A DNA stretch of 64,000 nucleotides from Achromobacter aloeverae (GTDB taxonomy: Bacteria > Pseudomonadota > Gammaproteobacteria > Burkholderiales > Burkholderiaceae_B), in the NCBI RefSeq assembly GCF_004121055.1, contig NZ_PYAL01000001.1, forward strand, positions 124,001 through 188,000, read 5' to 3'. The translations under genes and the position numbers were made by a program. Of this stretch, positions 8,771-17,243 are shown piece after piece; the first letter of the stretch is position 1; each line of letters begins with the position of its first letter. The notes under the pieces are model-generated. The model worked only from the letters and a program-made list of their open reading frames with translations. It made no database searches and was not told the DNA's origin.

Positions 8771-9685
8771 GTCGAACAGCGCCGCCAGGCGCTTCCTGCG
8801 AAAGGCTTCCACCGCGAAATCGATGAAGGCGCGCGTCTTCAGCGGGACGAGTCTCTTGTTCGGATAGTAGATCGACAGCTGGCCCAGGTCCGCATACCAC
8901 TCCGGCAGCAGGCGGACCAGGGCGCCGCTTGCAATCCAGCGCGCGGCGTGCGGGGTGGGCAGTATCGCCACGCCGTAGCCCAGCATCGCCGCGTGCGCCA
9001 TGGCTTCCGGATCGTCGAAGATCATGCGGATGCCGGCTTCCGCGGGCGCTTCCTGGCCCGCGGCATTACGCAGGGTGCGGGCGCGCAGGCGTCCCGTCGG
9101 TCCCGAGCGTCGCACGATGCCCTCCAGGTTCGCCAGGTCGGCCGGATGCCGGGGCACTGGGCGACCGGCCATATATGCGGGCGACGCCACCACGATGGCA
9201 TAGATGGGGGCGAGCTTGCGGGCGATCACCCCTTCGGTCAGTTCTATACCGCCGGCGATCGCGGCGTCGTAACCCTCGCCGACCAGGTCCACCGCGCGGT
9301 TCTCGAAATGCCAATCCGGCACTATGCCTGGATAACGCGCCAGGAAGTCTCCCAGCAAGGGCACGATGTATTCGTTGCCGAACCCCAATCCCACGCTCAG
9401 GCGCAGCACGCCCGATGGCTTGCCTTCGCGCTGGGCGGCATGCGCGAAGGCATCCTGCAGGCTGGCATAGGGCCCGGCTGCGTTCTCCAGGAACTGCTCG
9501 CCCTCCCCCGTCAGCGCCAGCTTGCGGGTGCTGCGATGAAACAGCCGCAAGCCCAGATCTTCTTCCAGCCGCGCCACGTTCTTGCTTACCGCCGCTGGCG
9601 TCAGGCCCAGGCTGCGCGCCGCCGCCGAGAAGCTTCCCAGCTGCGCGCTGCGGATGAAGGCGTCCAGCAGGTTCAGGCTTTCCAC
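8762..9685 (-). CDS. LysR-family transcriptional regulator
   Basis: A 307-residue LysR regulator. The N-terminal winged helix-turn-helix runs through SFSAAARSLGLTPAAVSKNV, followed by the linker helix and a substrate-binding domain resembling the DhcR/CrgA-like group. I place the start at the GTG at 9685. Longer ATG starts (9757, 9793) would put the 17-bp palindrome at 9722-9738 inside the coding region. It is divergent from the short-chain dehydrogenase at 9840, which it probably regulates; this LysR/SDR pairing is common in proteobacteria. The effector is unknown. Confidence 0.88.
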   Translation of the reverse strand: MESLNLLDAFIRSAQLGSFSAAARSLGLTPAAVSKNVARLEEDLGLRLFHRSTRKLALTGEGEQFLENAAGPYASLQDAFAHAAQREGKPSGVLRLSVGLGFGNEYIVPLLGDFLARYPGIVPDWHFENRAVDLVGEGYDAAIAGGIELTEGVIARKLAPIYAIVVASPAYMAGRPVPRHPADLANLEGIVRRSGPTGRLRARTLRNAAGQEAPAEAGIRMIFDDPEAMAHAAMLGYGVAILPTPHAARWIASGALVRLLPEWYADLGQLSIYYPNKRLVPLKTRAFIDFAVEAFRRKRLAALFDPR

Positions 9686-9721
9686 GGTCGCATCCGTTCC
9701 ATTTGATTGTCCCAGTTGATA

Positions 9722-9738
9722 TTCAACTATTAGTTGAA
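9722..9738. promoter_or_regulatory. 17-bp palindrome, probable LysR operator
   Basis: TTCAACTA-T-TAGTTGAA is a perfect inverted repeat with 8-bp arms and one central base. It lies in the divergent gap between the LysR gene and the SDR gene, in an AT-rich patch. Symmetric AT-rich sites of this size are typical LysR binding sites. The regulator assignment is inferred from position. Confidence 0.55.
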
Positions 9739-9839
9739 AATCATACAACCCATTCATGACTATTTGGAATGGGCAGAACGGGGAATACTGCATCCGTCGT
9801 TCACATCCATCCCATTCCTTTCCTGAAAGGTCCTACATC

Positions 9840-10610
9840 ATGAACACGCTATCCTCTTCCACCTCCACCGCCCTGCCCCTGGCCGGCAAGACCGCGTTCG
9901 TCACCGGCGGCAGCCGCGGCATCGGCGCGGCCATCGTCAGGCGCCTGGCTCGCGACGGCGCCGCCGTGGCCTTCACGTATCGGGGCTCGCCCGAGCAGGC
10001 GCAAGCACTCGCCAAGGCGGTCGACGCCGAAGGCGGCCGCGCGCTGGCGCTGGCGGCCGACGCTGCCGACCCGGCGGCGGTGCGGCGCGCCCTGGCCATG
10101 GCGACCGATGCCCATGGCCCCATCGACATCCTCGTCAATAACGCGGGGGTATTGCTGCTGGGATCCGTCGAGACGTTCACGCTGGAAGACTTCGATCGGA
10201 CCTGGGATGTGAACGTGCGCGCGGTGTTCGTCGCATCGCAGGCGGCGCTGCCCCGGATGAACGACGGCGGGCGCATCGTCAACATCGGCAGCGTCAATGG
10301 GGACCGCATGCCCTTCCCTGGCGGCGCGGCCTATGCCATGAGCAAATCCGCCCTGCAGGGCCTGGTACGCGGCATGGCGCGCGACCTGGGGCCGCGCCGC
10401 ATCACGGTGAACAATGTGCAACCCGGACCGACCGACACCGACATGAATCCGGAGAAGGCCGATTTCGGCAAGTCGCTGCACGATTTGATGGCGCTGCAAC
10501 GCCATGCGCATCCAGACGAAATCGCGGGCATGGTGGCCTACCTGGCCGGCCCGGACGCGGGCTTCGTCACCGGCGCCAACCTGACGATAGACGGCGGCTT
10601 CGGCGCGTGA
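9840..10610 (+). CDS. Short-chain dehydrogenase/reductase
   Basis: A 256-residue classical SDR. The NAD(P)-binding motif TGGSRGIGAA is near residue 23, followed by NNAG, the catalytic Ser in NIGSVNG, and the catalytic YAMSK (Tyr-x3-Lys). The C-terminal stretch GFVTGANLTIDGGFGA is typical of FabG-like oxidoreductases. The basic residue after the Gly-rich loop hints at NADP(H). The ATG at 9840 follows GAAAGGTCCTACATC. It is divergent from a LysR regulator and stands alone, so the substrate cannot be deduced. Confidence 0.9.
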   Translation: MNTLSSSTSTALPLAGKTAFVTGGSRGIGAAIVRRLARDGAAVAFTYRGSPEQAQALAKAVDAEGGRALALAADAADPAAVRRALAMATDAHGPIDILVNNAGVLLLGSVETFTLEDFDRTWDVNVRAVFVASQAALPRMNDGGRIVNIGSVNGDRMPFPGGAAYAMSKSALQGLVRGMARDLGPRRITVNNVQPGPTDTDMNPEKADFGKSLHDLMALQRHAHPDEIAGMVAYLAGPDAGFVTGANLTIDGGFGA

Positions 10611-10679
10611 CATACGGCCCGACGCGTCGCGGCGTTGTCGCGGGCGGCTTGTATTTCGGCAGGCGATACCGCCGCCTCA

Positions 10680-10724
10680 TGTCCAGTCTGGCGCCGGCGC
10701 TACCTGGCGGCGCCAGACTGGACA
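10680..10724. terminator. 16-bp perfect hairpin between convergent operons
   Basis: TGTCCAGTCTGGCGCC (10680-10695) pairs perfectly with GGCGCCAGACTGGACA (10709-10724) across a 13-base loop. The right arm encodes the last residues of the minus-strand subunit IV gene. It lies where the SDR transcript and the long oxidase transcript meet, so it is probably a bidirectional terminator or 3'-end protector. No U-tract follows on either strand. Confidence 0.5.
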
Positions 10725-11059
10725 GGGGGCGGCGGCGTGTTGCTGCCCCGGTCCCGCGTGTAGTAGTCCACGCCGCTCAGCGCGAACATCACGGCCAGCA
10801 TTACCCCCGCAATGACGCAGGTCATGCGAGGCACCGCCTGCGGGGCCGCCAAATGCATGAAAAATACGCCGATCAGCATCACCTTGACGCCGGCGATGAG
10901 AATATTCAGGAGCATGTTGAAGCTGCCCAGCGGAATGTAGGCGGTGCCCACCGTCAGCGCCGCCAGGAACAGCAGCAGGCCCCAGATCAGCAGCAGGCGG
11001 CGGCGACGGCGGCCCAAGCCGTCGTCCGGTTGTCGGGCTGCGCGGATGCCGGCTTTCAT
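10700..11059 (-). CDS. Cytochrome c oxidase subunit IV, prokaryotic type
   Basis: A 119-residue protein with three hydrophobic helices: LLLIWGLLLFLAALTVGTAY, the LNILIAGVKVMLIGVFFMHL helix, and TCVIAGVMLAVMFALSGVDY. The helix containing KVMLIGVFFMHL is the hallmark of the small prokaryotic COX IV family. It is the last gene of the alternative complex III/oxidase operon. Its ATG overlaps the stop of the subunit III gene. The short C-terminal tail is Pro/Ser-rich. Confidence 0.85.
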   Translation of the reverse strand: MKAGIRAARQPDDGLGRRRRRLLLIWGLLLFLAALTVGTAYIPLGSFNMLLNILIAGVKVMLIGVFFMHLAAPQAVPRMTCVIAGVMLAVMFALSGVDYYTRDRGSNTPPPPVQSGAAR

Positions 11060-11688
11060 GATGCGCGGCCCGCCAGATAGAGCACGGGAAACAGGAAAAC
11101 CCATACGGCGTCCACGAAATGCCAGTACAGTCCCACGATTTCCAAGCGGCGAGCCCACGGCGTCCCCGGGTTATGGCTGCCCGTCACCAGCATGTAGGAA
11201 ACCAGGGATAGCCCGACCATCATGTGCACCGCGTGCATTCCGGTGGCGACGAAATAGACGAAGAAGAACAGCCGCACGCCCTCCAGCCCGCCTGCCGCTG
11301 CCGTGCGGAAGTCGGCATTTGGGAACAAACCCTCCCGCAGATCGTTGGCATATTCATAGCCCTTGATGGCGAGAAAGACGCCACCCAGGAAGAGCGTCAG
11401 ACGGAGCAGGCGCCTCGCCCCTTGCTGGGCGCCAGCGTGGGCATATTCGACGGCCAGGGCGATGGCCGCGCTGCTGCTCAACAGGACCATGGTGTTGGTG
11501 GTGCCCAAGGCGACGTCCGTCAGGCGGCTGCCCGTCGCGAATGCCTCGGGATGGTGGAAGCGTCCGATCGCGTACGCAAGGAACACGGGGCCGAAGAACA
11601 TCAATTCGGACGCAAGAAACACCCACATCGCCAGCCGGGACTTGTACGCCTGCACGACGTCGGGCGCAGAGAGCGTGGCGCCGCTCAT
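11056..11688 (-). CDS. coxC: Cytochrome c oxidase subunit III (second oxidase)
   Basis: A 210-residue, five-helix subunit III. It begins with the family-typical helix [20 protein letters not shown], continues through [13 protein letters not shown], and has the HAVHMMVGL segment and the ending [20 protein letters not shown]. Four-base overlaps join it to subunit I upstream and subunit IV downstream. It is clearly different in sequence from the subunit III at 4217, so the two oxidases are not a recent duplication. Confidence 0.92.
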   Translation of the reverse strand: MSGATLSAPDVVQAYKSRLAMWVFLASELMFFGPVFLAYAIGRFHHPEAFATGSRLTDVALGTTNTMVLLSSSAAIALAVEYAHAGAQQGARRLLRLTLFLGGVFLAIKGYEYANDLREGLFPNADFRTAAAGGLEGVRLFFFVYFVATGMHAVHMMVGLSLVSYMLVTGSHNPGTPWARRLEIVGLYWHFVDAVWVFLFPVLYLAGRAS

Positions 11689-13328
11689 GATTCGTTCCTC
11701 CCCGCATAGTCGTACGGGTCATGTCCGCCGTCGGGCGGCGTATCGAAATTCCACGTGGGCGGCGGCGAGCGCGTCCGCCACTCCAGGCCGCTGGCCTGCC
11801 AGGGATTGGCGCCGGCGGGCGCGCCATGCAGCCATGACCACGCCAGGTAGCACAGCGGCAATATGTAGCCGACCGCCAGCACCGCCGCGCCCAGCGAGGA
11901 AACGACGTTCAGCACCTGGAACTCCGGCGGATACGCATGGTAGCGCCGCGGCATGCCCTGATATCCCAGGATGTATTGCGGAAAGAACGTAAGGTTGAAC
12001 CCGAGGAAGATCGTCACCGCCGCGATACGTCCCAAGGTTTCCGGGTACCGCCGTCCGCTGATCTTGGGCCACCAGAAGTGGATGGCTCCCAGGTAGGCCA
12101 TGACCGCGCCCCCCACCATGATGTAGTGGAAATGGGCGACGACGAAATAGGTGTCGGTGACATGGACATCGATCGTCAGTGTCGCCAGGAACAAGCCGGT
12201 AAGCCCGCCGACCATGAACAGTCCGACGAATCCCAGCGCGTACAGCATCGGCGCCTCGAAGGTGATCGAACCCTTGTACAGGGTGGCGATCCAGTTGAAT
12301 ACCTTGATCGCCGACGGCACCGCGACCAGGAAGCTCAGGATGGAGAATGTCATGTTCGCGTAGACCGACTGTCCGCTGACGAACATGTGATGTCCCCAGA
12401 CCAGGAAGCCGATGACCGCGATGGCCAGGATCGCGTAGGCCATGCTGCGATAGCCGAACACGCGCTTGCGCGCGAAGCACGGAATGATTTCGCTGGCCAC
12501 GCCCATCGCGGGCAGCACCATGATGTAGACCGCCGGATGGGAATAAAACCAGAAGAGATGCTGGAACAGGAGCGGATCGCCGCCCAGCGCGGGATCGAAG
12601 AAGCCGATGCCGAACAGCCGCTCGGCGGCAAGCAGCAGCAAGGTCACCGCGAGCACGGGCGTGGCCAGCACCAGGATGATGCTGGTCGCGTAGATCGCCC
12701 ACACGAAGAGCGGCATGCGAAACCATCCCATGCCCGGCGCCCGCATGGTATGCACCGTGACAATGAAGTTAAGGCCGGTCAGGATGGACGAGAAGCCGAC
12801 GACGAATACCCCGAACAGCGTGACGATCACATGGCTGTGGGAAAACATGCTGGAAAACGGGGTATAGAAGGTCCATCCCGTGTCCACGCCGCCCAGCACC
12901 AGGGCAGCGAGGGTAAAGCATCCGCCGATGACGTATAGGTACCAGCTCGCCAGGTTCAGGCGGGGAAGCGCCAGGTCCTCCGCGCCGAGCATCAGGGGCA
13001 CCAGGAAATTGCCCAGTACCGACGGGATGGACGGGATCAGGAACATCCAGACCATGATGACGCCGTGCGCGGTGAAGAGCTTGTTATAGGTATCGGCGCT
13101 GACCAGGTCGCCCTGTGGCGTGACCAGTTCCAGGCGCATGAGCGCGGCGGCGCAGCCTCCCAGTACAAAGAATGCCGTGATGCTGACGGCGTACAGGATG
13201 GCGATGCGCTTGTGGTCGCGCGTAAGCAGCCAGGAACGCAGCGTGTGTCCGGCATTCAGGTAGGTATGCGAGGCCGTGCCTGCCGGCAGGGTCGATGCCG
13301 GAGCGGCCGGACCGGGTAAGGTGCTCAT
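11685..13328 (-). CDS. ctaD: Cytochrome c oxidase subunit I, A2 (caa3) type
   Basis: A 547-residue catalytic subunit of a heme-copper oxidase. CuB and heme ligands are present: His264 and Tyr268 in HPAVY, His313-His314, and the VAHFHYI pair. The usual Glu is Ala266, but Tyr262-Ser263 precede the histidine, giving the YSHP signature of A2-type caa3 oxidases. In that type these residues replace the D-channel Glu. Asp118 ([11 protein letters not shown]) and Lys342 (28 residues after His314) are retained, so both channel entries look normal. The gene lies within the alternative complex III operon and overlaps both neighbours by four bases. Confidence 0.95.
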   Translation of the reverse strand: MSTLPGPAAPASTLPAGTASHTYLNAGHTLRSWLLTRDHKRIAILYAVSITAFFVLGGCAAALMRLELVTPQGDLVSADTYNKLFTAHGVIMVWMFLIPSIPSVLGNFLVPLMLGAEDLALPRLNLASWYLYVIGGCFTLAALVLGGVDTGWTFYTPFSSMFSHSHVIVTLFGVFVVGFSSILTGLNFIVTVHTMRAPGMGWFRMPLFVWAIYATSIILVLATPVLAVTLLLLAAERLFGIGFFDPALGGDPLLFQHLFWFYSHPAVYIMVLPAMGVASEIIPCFARKRVFGYRSMAYAILAIAVIGFLVWGHHMFVSGQSVYANMTFSILSFLVAVPSAIKVFNWIATLYKGSITFEAPMLYALGFVGLFMVGGLTGLFLATLTIDVHVTDTYFVVAHFHYIMVGGAVMAYLGAIHFWWPKISGRRYPETLGRIAAVTIFLGFNLTFFPQYILGYQGMPRRYHAYPPEFQVLNVVSSLGAAVLAVGYILPLCYLAWSWLHGAPAGANPWQASGLEWRTRSPPPTWNFDTPPDGGHDPYDYAGRNES

Positions 13329-14272
13329 GGCGGCGGGGCCTCCTTGGAACGATGGGAGTGCAGGTATTGCACCAGCGCCATCAGGTCTGACTCGCTGAAC
13401 TGTCCGGCGAAAGATGGCATGACGGGGGCATAGCCGGCGACCACGTCCTTGCCGGGCTCCAGGATCGAATCGCGGATATAGGACTCGTCGGCGACGACGA
13501 CGCGGCCATCCTGCAGGAACACCCGCCGTCCGAACAAATTCGTCAGGTCCGGCGCATGGACCGTGGACCGGGCGTCATGGCACCCCGCGCACCCGTGTTC
13601 CGCGAAGAGCCGGTAGCCCCGCGCGGCCAGGTCCGGTCCCGTCTCGCCCCGCGCCGCCCACTTCCGATACTGTTCCGGCGGCATGGCGACGATGCCACCG
13701 CCCATGCTGGCATGGTCCGTCCCGCAGAACTCGGCGCACAAGAGATGGTAGGTCCCGGCCTTGGTCGCCGTGAACCAGATGGCTGTATAGCGTCCGGGAA
13801 CCACATCCTGCTTGATGCGGAATGCCGGGACGTAGAAACTGTGGATGACATCCTGGGACGTCATGAGCAGGCGCACGGGCTGCCCCACCGGCACGTGCAG
13901 TTCGTCTATCTCGCGTGTGCCGTCCTCATGTTCCAGCGTCCATACCCATTGCTTTGCCACGACGTAGACCGGCATCGCCCCGGGGGGCGGCCGCGTCAAG
14001 GCCGCATAGTCGCGGGCGCCCCACAGGAACAGGCCGATGAACGCGAGCATGGGCGCGATGGTCCAGGTCCATTCCAGGCCGTACGCATGATCCGGCGCCC
14101 GGCTGCGGTCCGCGCCGGAGCCGCGCCGGTATCGGACGCAGAAGACGATCGCCAGCACGGTGAGCGACAAGGCCATCACGGCGGACAGGCCTACCAGGCT
14201 GAGGAAAAGATGATCGGTCGGCGGCGCCGTCGACGAGGCCGCCACCGGCATGAGGGAAGACAACCCGCTCAT
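13325..14272 (-). CDS. coxB: Cytochrome c oxidase subunit II with cytochrome c domain (second oxidase)
   Basis: A 315-residue subunit II with two N-terminal helices ([20 protein letters not shown] and [20 protein letters not shown]). The CuA domain has His in DVIHSFYVP and the ligand cluster [14 protein letters not shown]-terminal cytochrome c domain has CAGCH and a probable axial Met in the PVMPSF region. The aromatic patch reads AKQWVW rather than the usual GHQWWW. I chose the ATG at 14272 because its TGA overlap with the Sco gene matches every other junction in this operon. The cytochrome domain can accept electrons directly from complex III. Confidence 0.93.
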   Translation of the reverse strand: MSGLSSLMPVAASSTAPPTDHLFLSLVGLSAVMALSLTVLAIVFCVRYRRGSGADRSRAPDHAYGLEWTWTIAPMLAFIGLFLWGARDYAALTRPPPGAMPVYVVAKQWVWTLEHEDGTREIDELHVPVGQPVRLLMTSQDVIHSFYVPAFRIKQDVVPGRYTAIWFTATKAGTYHLLCAEFCGTDHASMGGGIVAMPPEQYRKWAARGETGPDLAARGYRLFAEHGCAGCHDARSTVHAPDLTNLFGRRVFLQDGRVVVADESYIRDSILEPGKDVVAGYAPVMPSFAGQFSESDLMALVQYLHSHRSKEAPPP

Positions 14273-15063
14273 GACGTCCTCCCTGCCCTGCGCCGGCGGC
14301 GCGACAGCCACAGGCCGGCCACCAGGAGGCCCAAGGTGCCCAGCCCCACGGCCCGCGCCATGGTCATCGCCGCGACGCTATAGCGCCCCGTCCTGGGGTC
14401 GTAGTGCGAACACAGCAGGACAAGCTGGTCCGCCAGTCCCCCCACCATCCCGCCCGAAGCCTCCACCAAGGCCAGGCGGATGTCGCGCGCGGACTGGCCG
14501 ATACCTGGTAAATAGCGGGATATCCGGCCTTGCGGCGTCAGCACCAGGAAGCCGGCCGGGTGCAGGTACTGGCCCGTTTCCGGATCGCGCCGGTAGGGAA
14601 AGCCGGCGGCATTCGTCAGCGCCGAGATGGCCGGCGCCGAGGCGGTCAACAGATGCAGGCGGTCACCCCCTCCCGGCGGCATCAGGCTGGCGTAGTACGC
14701 ATATTTTCGATCGGCGTCGGTCGGCGTTTCCGCCGGATCGATGCTGACGGCGACGACCTCGTGCGGGATATCGACCGTCTGCAAGGCCTGGAGCACCGCG
14801 TCCATGAGCGTCGAACAAAGGACGGGACAGCGGTAGTACCCCAGGATGAAAACCACCGGACGCCGTCCCAGATAGTCGGACAATCCTACGTCACGCCCCT
14901 GTTCGTCGCGCATGCCCCGGACCCTGGGCAGCAGCTGTCCCGGATGCTGTCGAAAGGCGAACTCGGCGACATGCGCCTCCGGGGAGACATCGGACCGGCT
15001 GGCGGCGGGCGCAGCGGCGCCCAGGCACAGCAGCAAGATGGGAAGCCAGCGCACCGTGCTCAT
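14269..15063 (-). CDS. Sco1/SenC-type copper chaperone with C-terminal membrane anchor
   Basis: A 264-residue thioredoxin-fold protein of the Sco family that inserts copper into the CuA site of oxidase subunit II. It has a signal peptide (LPILLLCLGAAAPAAS), the copper-binding CPVLC motif after LGYYR, and a His in QYLHPAGFLVL. A C-terminal helix followed by an Arg-rich tail (SRRRRR) anchors it to the membrane, whereas most Sco proteins are anchored only at the N-terminus. I chose the ATG at 15063 because it overlaps the previous stop. Its place directly before coxB fits its role. Confidence 0.9.
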   Translation of the reverse strand: MSTVRWLPILLLCLGAAAPAASRSDVSPEAHVAEFAFRQHPGQLLPRVRGMRDEQGRDVGLSDYLGRRPVVFILGYYRCPVLCSTLMDAVLQALQTVDIPHEVVAVSIDPAETPTDADRKYAYYASLMPPGGGDRLHLLTASAPAISALTNAAGFPYRRDPETGQYLHPAGFLVLTPQGRISRYLPGIGQSARDIRLALVEASGGMVGGLADQLVLLCSHYDPRTGRYSVAAMTMARAVGLGTLGLLVAGLWLSRRRRRAGRTS

Positions 15064-15377
15064 GGACGCGCTCCCTGGGACACTGCCTGCATCGCCACAT
15101 CCAGGGGAACGCGGGCAACGCCATGCGCGCGGTCGACCCAGGCGTAGCTGTCCAGCAGCTTGCGTTTGCGGGTCAGGTAATCCGCCATATCGAGTGGCGG
15201 ATCCGTTTCCAGCAAGGGCCCTGCTATCCAGTTGCCGGGCGGTGCGGCGGCCGAGGGCGGACGCGCCCTGTCCCAACGAGACGTCAGCAGCATGGCGGCC
15301 GCCACGACCACGGCCAGGACTCCCAGGCCGGTCAACCCCATGCGGACGACCTTGCGCACGTGGATACCGTCATGCAT
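15060..15377 (-). CDS. Small single-helix membrane protein of the complex III operon
   Basis: A 105-residue protein with one membrane helix (LTGLGVLAVVVAAAMLLTSRW) and a periplasmic part rich in Pro and charged residues. I do not recognise a family with certainty. Its position after ActF and before Sco, and its single helix, fit the small ActG-type subunit of alternative complex III or an oxidase-assembly factor. The ATG at 15377 is preceded by AGGAGG with a 6-base gap, an unusually good site for this operon. It overlaps the ActF stop by eight bases. Confidence 0.65.
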   Translation of the reverse strand: MHDGIHVRKVVRMGLTGLGVLAVVVAAAMLLTSRWDRARPPSAAAPPGNWIAGPLLETDPPLDMADYLTRKRKLLDSYAWVDRAHGVARVPLDVAMQAVSQGARP

Positions 15378-16530
15378 GGTCCACCTCCTCATGCGGCGAC
15401 GTTACGGAAGACTCCGACGACCCGGTGGGTTGCGGCGGCGCCGGCGGCAAGCGCGCCGGCCAGCGCAGCGCGGTTCCCCGCAGCACCAGGCCCATGCCCA
15501 GCCCGGCGACGACCGCCATCCAGGCGGCGGGCCAGCGCAGCCCCGGGATCGATGGAAAGATCCACCATGCCGCCTCGCACGCGCCGACAACAAGCAGCAG
15601 CAGCGACAGTCCGCGCAGGCATGCCGCATTGCGCTTGAAGCCGCGCGAAAGCAGCACGGCCAGCGGCAGCGCGAAACCCAGTAGCGCCAGGGCCAGGCCG
15701 GCGGGGGCCCACGGCCCCGCCACGCGCGGCAGATACCAGGAGATTTCCGCCGGCAGGTTCTCTGCCCAGATAATCTGGAACTGCGTGAACGCGATATAGG
15801 CCCAGGTCAGGACGTACATCATCAGCAGATTTCCCAGGTCGCCGCGCGCGTCCGGCGTGGCGATTCGCGCGCCGCGGTATGTCGCTGCCGCCATGGCCAG
15901 CTTTAGCTGCGCCACCAGCACCACCAGGCCGAAGGCCGTCGAATACCAGGAGGGCGTCAAGGACATCAGCATGTCCACCGCCGCCAGGCTGATGCTGAGG
16001 GCGTAAAGCAGCAATCCGGCCGCTGCCTGGCCGTGGCGCCGCGCCGCCGCGCCGCCACGGCCGTCAAGGCGGGCCAGCCACGTCCATAGCAGCACATAGA
16101 CCACCGTTCGCGCCATGAATCCCGCAGGCTGGAACCAGACGTCGCGGAAGACCGTCTCCTTCGCGGGATCCAGCCAGTCGGGCCGCGCCCACGGGTAGAT
16201 CGCGTGCAGGCAGGGAAAAACAGGAATGACGAGGATGGCCAGCGCCGGCGTTCCGGCACGCAAGCCATTGAGGGTTGCGGCGATGGGCACGATCCACCGC
16301 CCACCGGTCAGGCGCTGCATCCAGAGGGTGCCTTGCGCGCCCAGGACCAGGCCCGCCCAGCACCACCAGGCGGCGAGCCACGCGGCGCCGAAGTCCGGCC
16401 TGTTCCAGAGCAGGCCGTAGACGCAGAGCGCCAGCACCAGCACGGCGCCGGCAAGAAGCACGCGGGCGCCGCCGCGCGGCGATGGCGCGCGCGGTCGCGC
16501 CCAATGACCGAGCCGACGCGCCGCCTTCAT
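15370..16530 (-). CDS. actF: Alternative complex III subunit ActF
   Basis: A 386-residue protein with about ten hydrophobic helices, matching ActF, the second NrfD-like quinol-site membrane subunit of alternative complex III. Characteristic stretches include KETVFRDVWFQPAGFMARTV and the region around WAYIAFTQFQIIWAENLPAE, typical of this family. It carries no heme motif, as expected. It overlaps ActE by four bases and the small membrane protein gene by eight. Together with ActC it forms the membrane domain where quinol is oxidised. Confidence 0.88.
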   Translation of the reverse strand: MKAARRLGHWARPRAPSPRGGARVLLAGAVLVLALCVYGLLWNRPDFGAAWLAAWWCWAGLVLGAQGTLWMQRLTGGRWIVPIAATLNGLRAGTPALAILVIPVFPCLHAIYPWARPDWLDPAKETVFRDVWFQPAGFMARTVVYVLLWTWLARLDGRGGAAARRHGQAAAGLLLYALSISLAAVDMLMSLTPSWYSTAFGLVVLVAQLKLAMAAATYRGARIATPDARGDLGNLLMMYVLTWAYIAFTQFQIIWAENLPAEISWYLPRVAGPWAPAGLALALLGFALPLAVLLSRGFKRNAACLRGLSLLLLVVGACEAAWWIFPSIPGLRWPAAWMAVVAGLGMGLVLRGTALRWPARLPPAPPQPTGSSESSVTSPHEEVDHA

Positions 16531-17243
16531 GGCGCGCTCTCCTTCGCCCCATGGCTGGCGGCAGGCGACGCCGGCGTGTCCGGACCGCTACCCTTGCCGT
16601 TACCGTCCCTGTCACTGCCACCGACCGCCGCCTGCGCCAATCCTTCCCGAACCGGCCCCCGCAGCGCCGGCGGCAACCGATCCGGCACGGCGTGCTGGCT
16701 CAGCTGCAACGCGCGGACGAAAGCAACGATGGCCCAGCGATCGGCGGGTTCGATGCGATTGCCGTAGGCCGCCATGACCCCGTAGCCATTGCTGATCACG
16801 TCGTAGAAATGACGGTCGGGCGCCTCGCGCAGGCGATCGCTGTGGTACGAGGGCGGCGCGGGAAAGCCCCGCTCGACGATACGTCCATCGCCATCGCCGG
16901 CCGGACTGTGGCAAGGCAGGCAGTACACCCCATAGAGCGCCTGCCCATGGCGCAACATCGCGGGCGTAACGGGGTCCGGCAGCGCCGTGGCGGCGCGTGC
17001 CTGCCGGTCGCGCTCGACGCCCGCCGTGCCCTCCCTGCCGCTGCTCGTGTCCGCCGCGCTGCCGCGCGCGTAGGCCTCGGTGCCCGGCGGCGGCGTGCGG
17101 GACATGGCGCCATCGGGGAACAGCGCCCCGGCCTTGTAGGGCTTTCCGCGCGGCTGGTCGTACATGTTCTGCGCGGCGCGTTCGCAGCCTGCCGATGCCA
17201 GCACGGCGACAAGCGCCAGCACGCGGCCGATCCGCCCTCTCAT
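16527..17243 (-). CDS. actE: Alternative complex III subunit ActE, monoheme cytochrome c lipoprotein
   Basis: A 238-residue cytochrome c with one heme motif, CLPCH. The N-terminus ([20 protein letters not shown]) looks like a lipoprotein signal with Cys as the first mature residue, though the -3 residue is Ser rather than the preferred Leu. The [19 protein letters not shown] stretch is family-typical for ActE. Its Pro/Gly/Ser-rich tail lies outside the heme domain. I chose the ATG at 17243 because it overlaps the ActCD stop. It probably hands electrons to the cytochrome domain of the adjacent caa3 oxidase. Confidence 0.87.
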   Translation of the reverse strand: MRGRIGRVLALVAVLASAGCERAAQNMYDQPRGKPYKAGALFPDGAMSRTPPPGTEAYARGSAADTSSGREGTAGVERDRQARAATALPDPVTPAMLRHGQALYGVYCLPCHSPAGDGDGRIVERGFPAPPSYHSDRLREAPDRHFYDVISNGYGVMAAYGNRIEPADRWAIVAFVRALQLSQHAVPDRLPPALRGPVREGLAQAAVGGSDRDGNGKGSGPDTPASPAASHGAKESAP

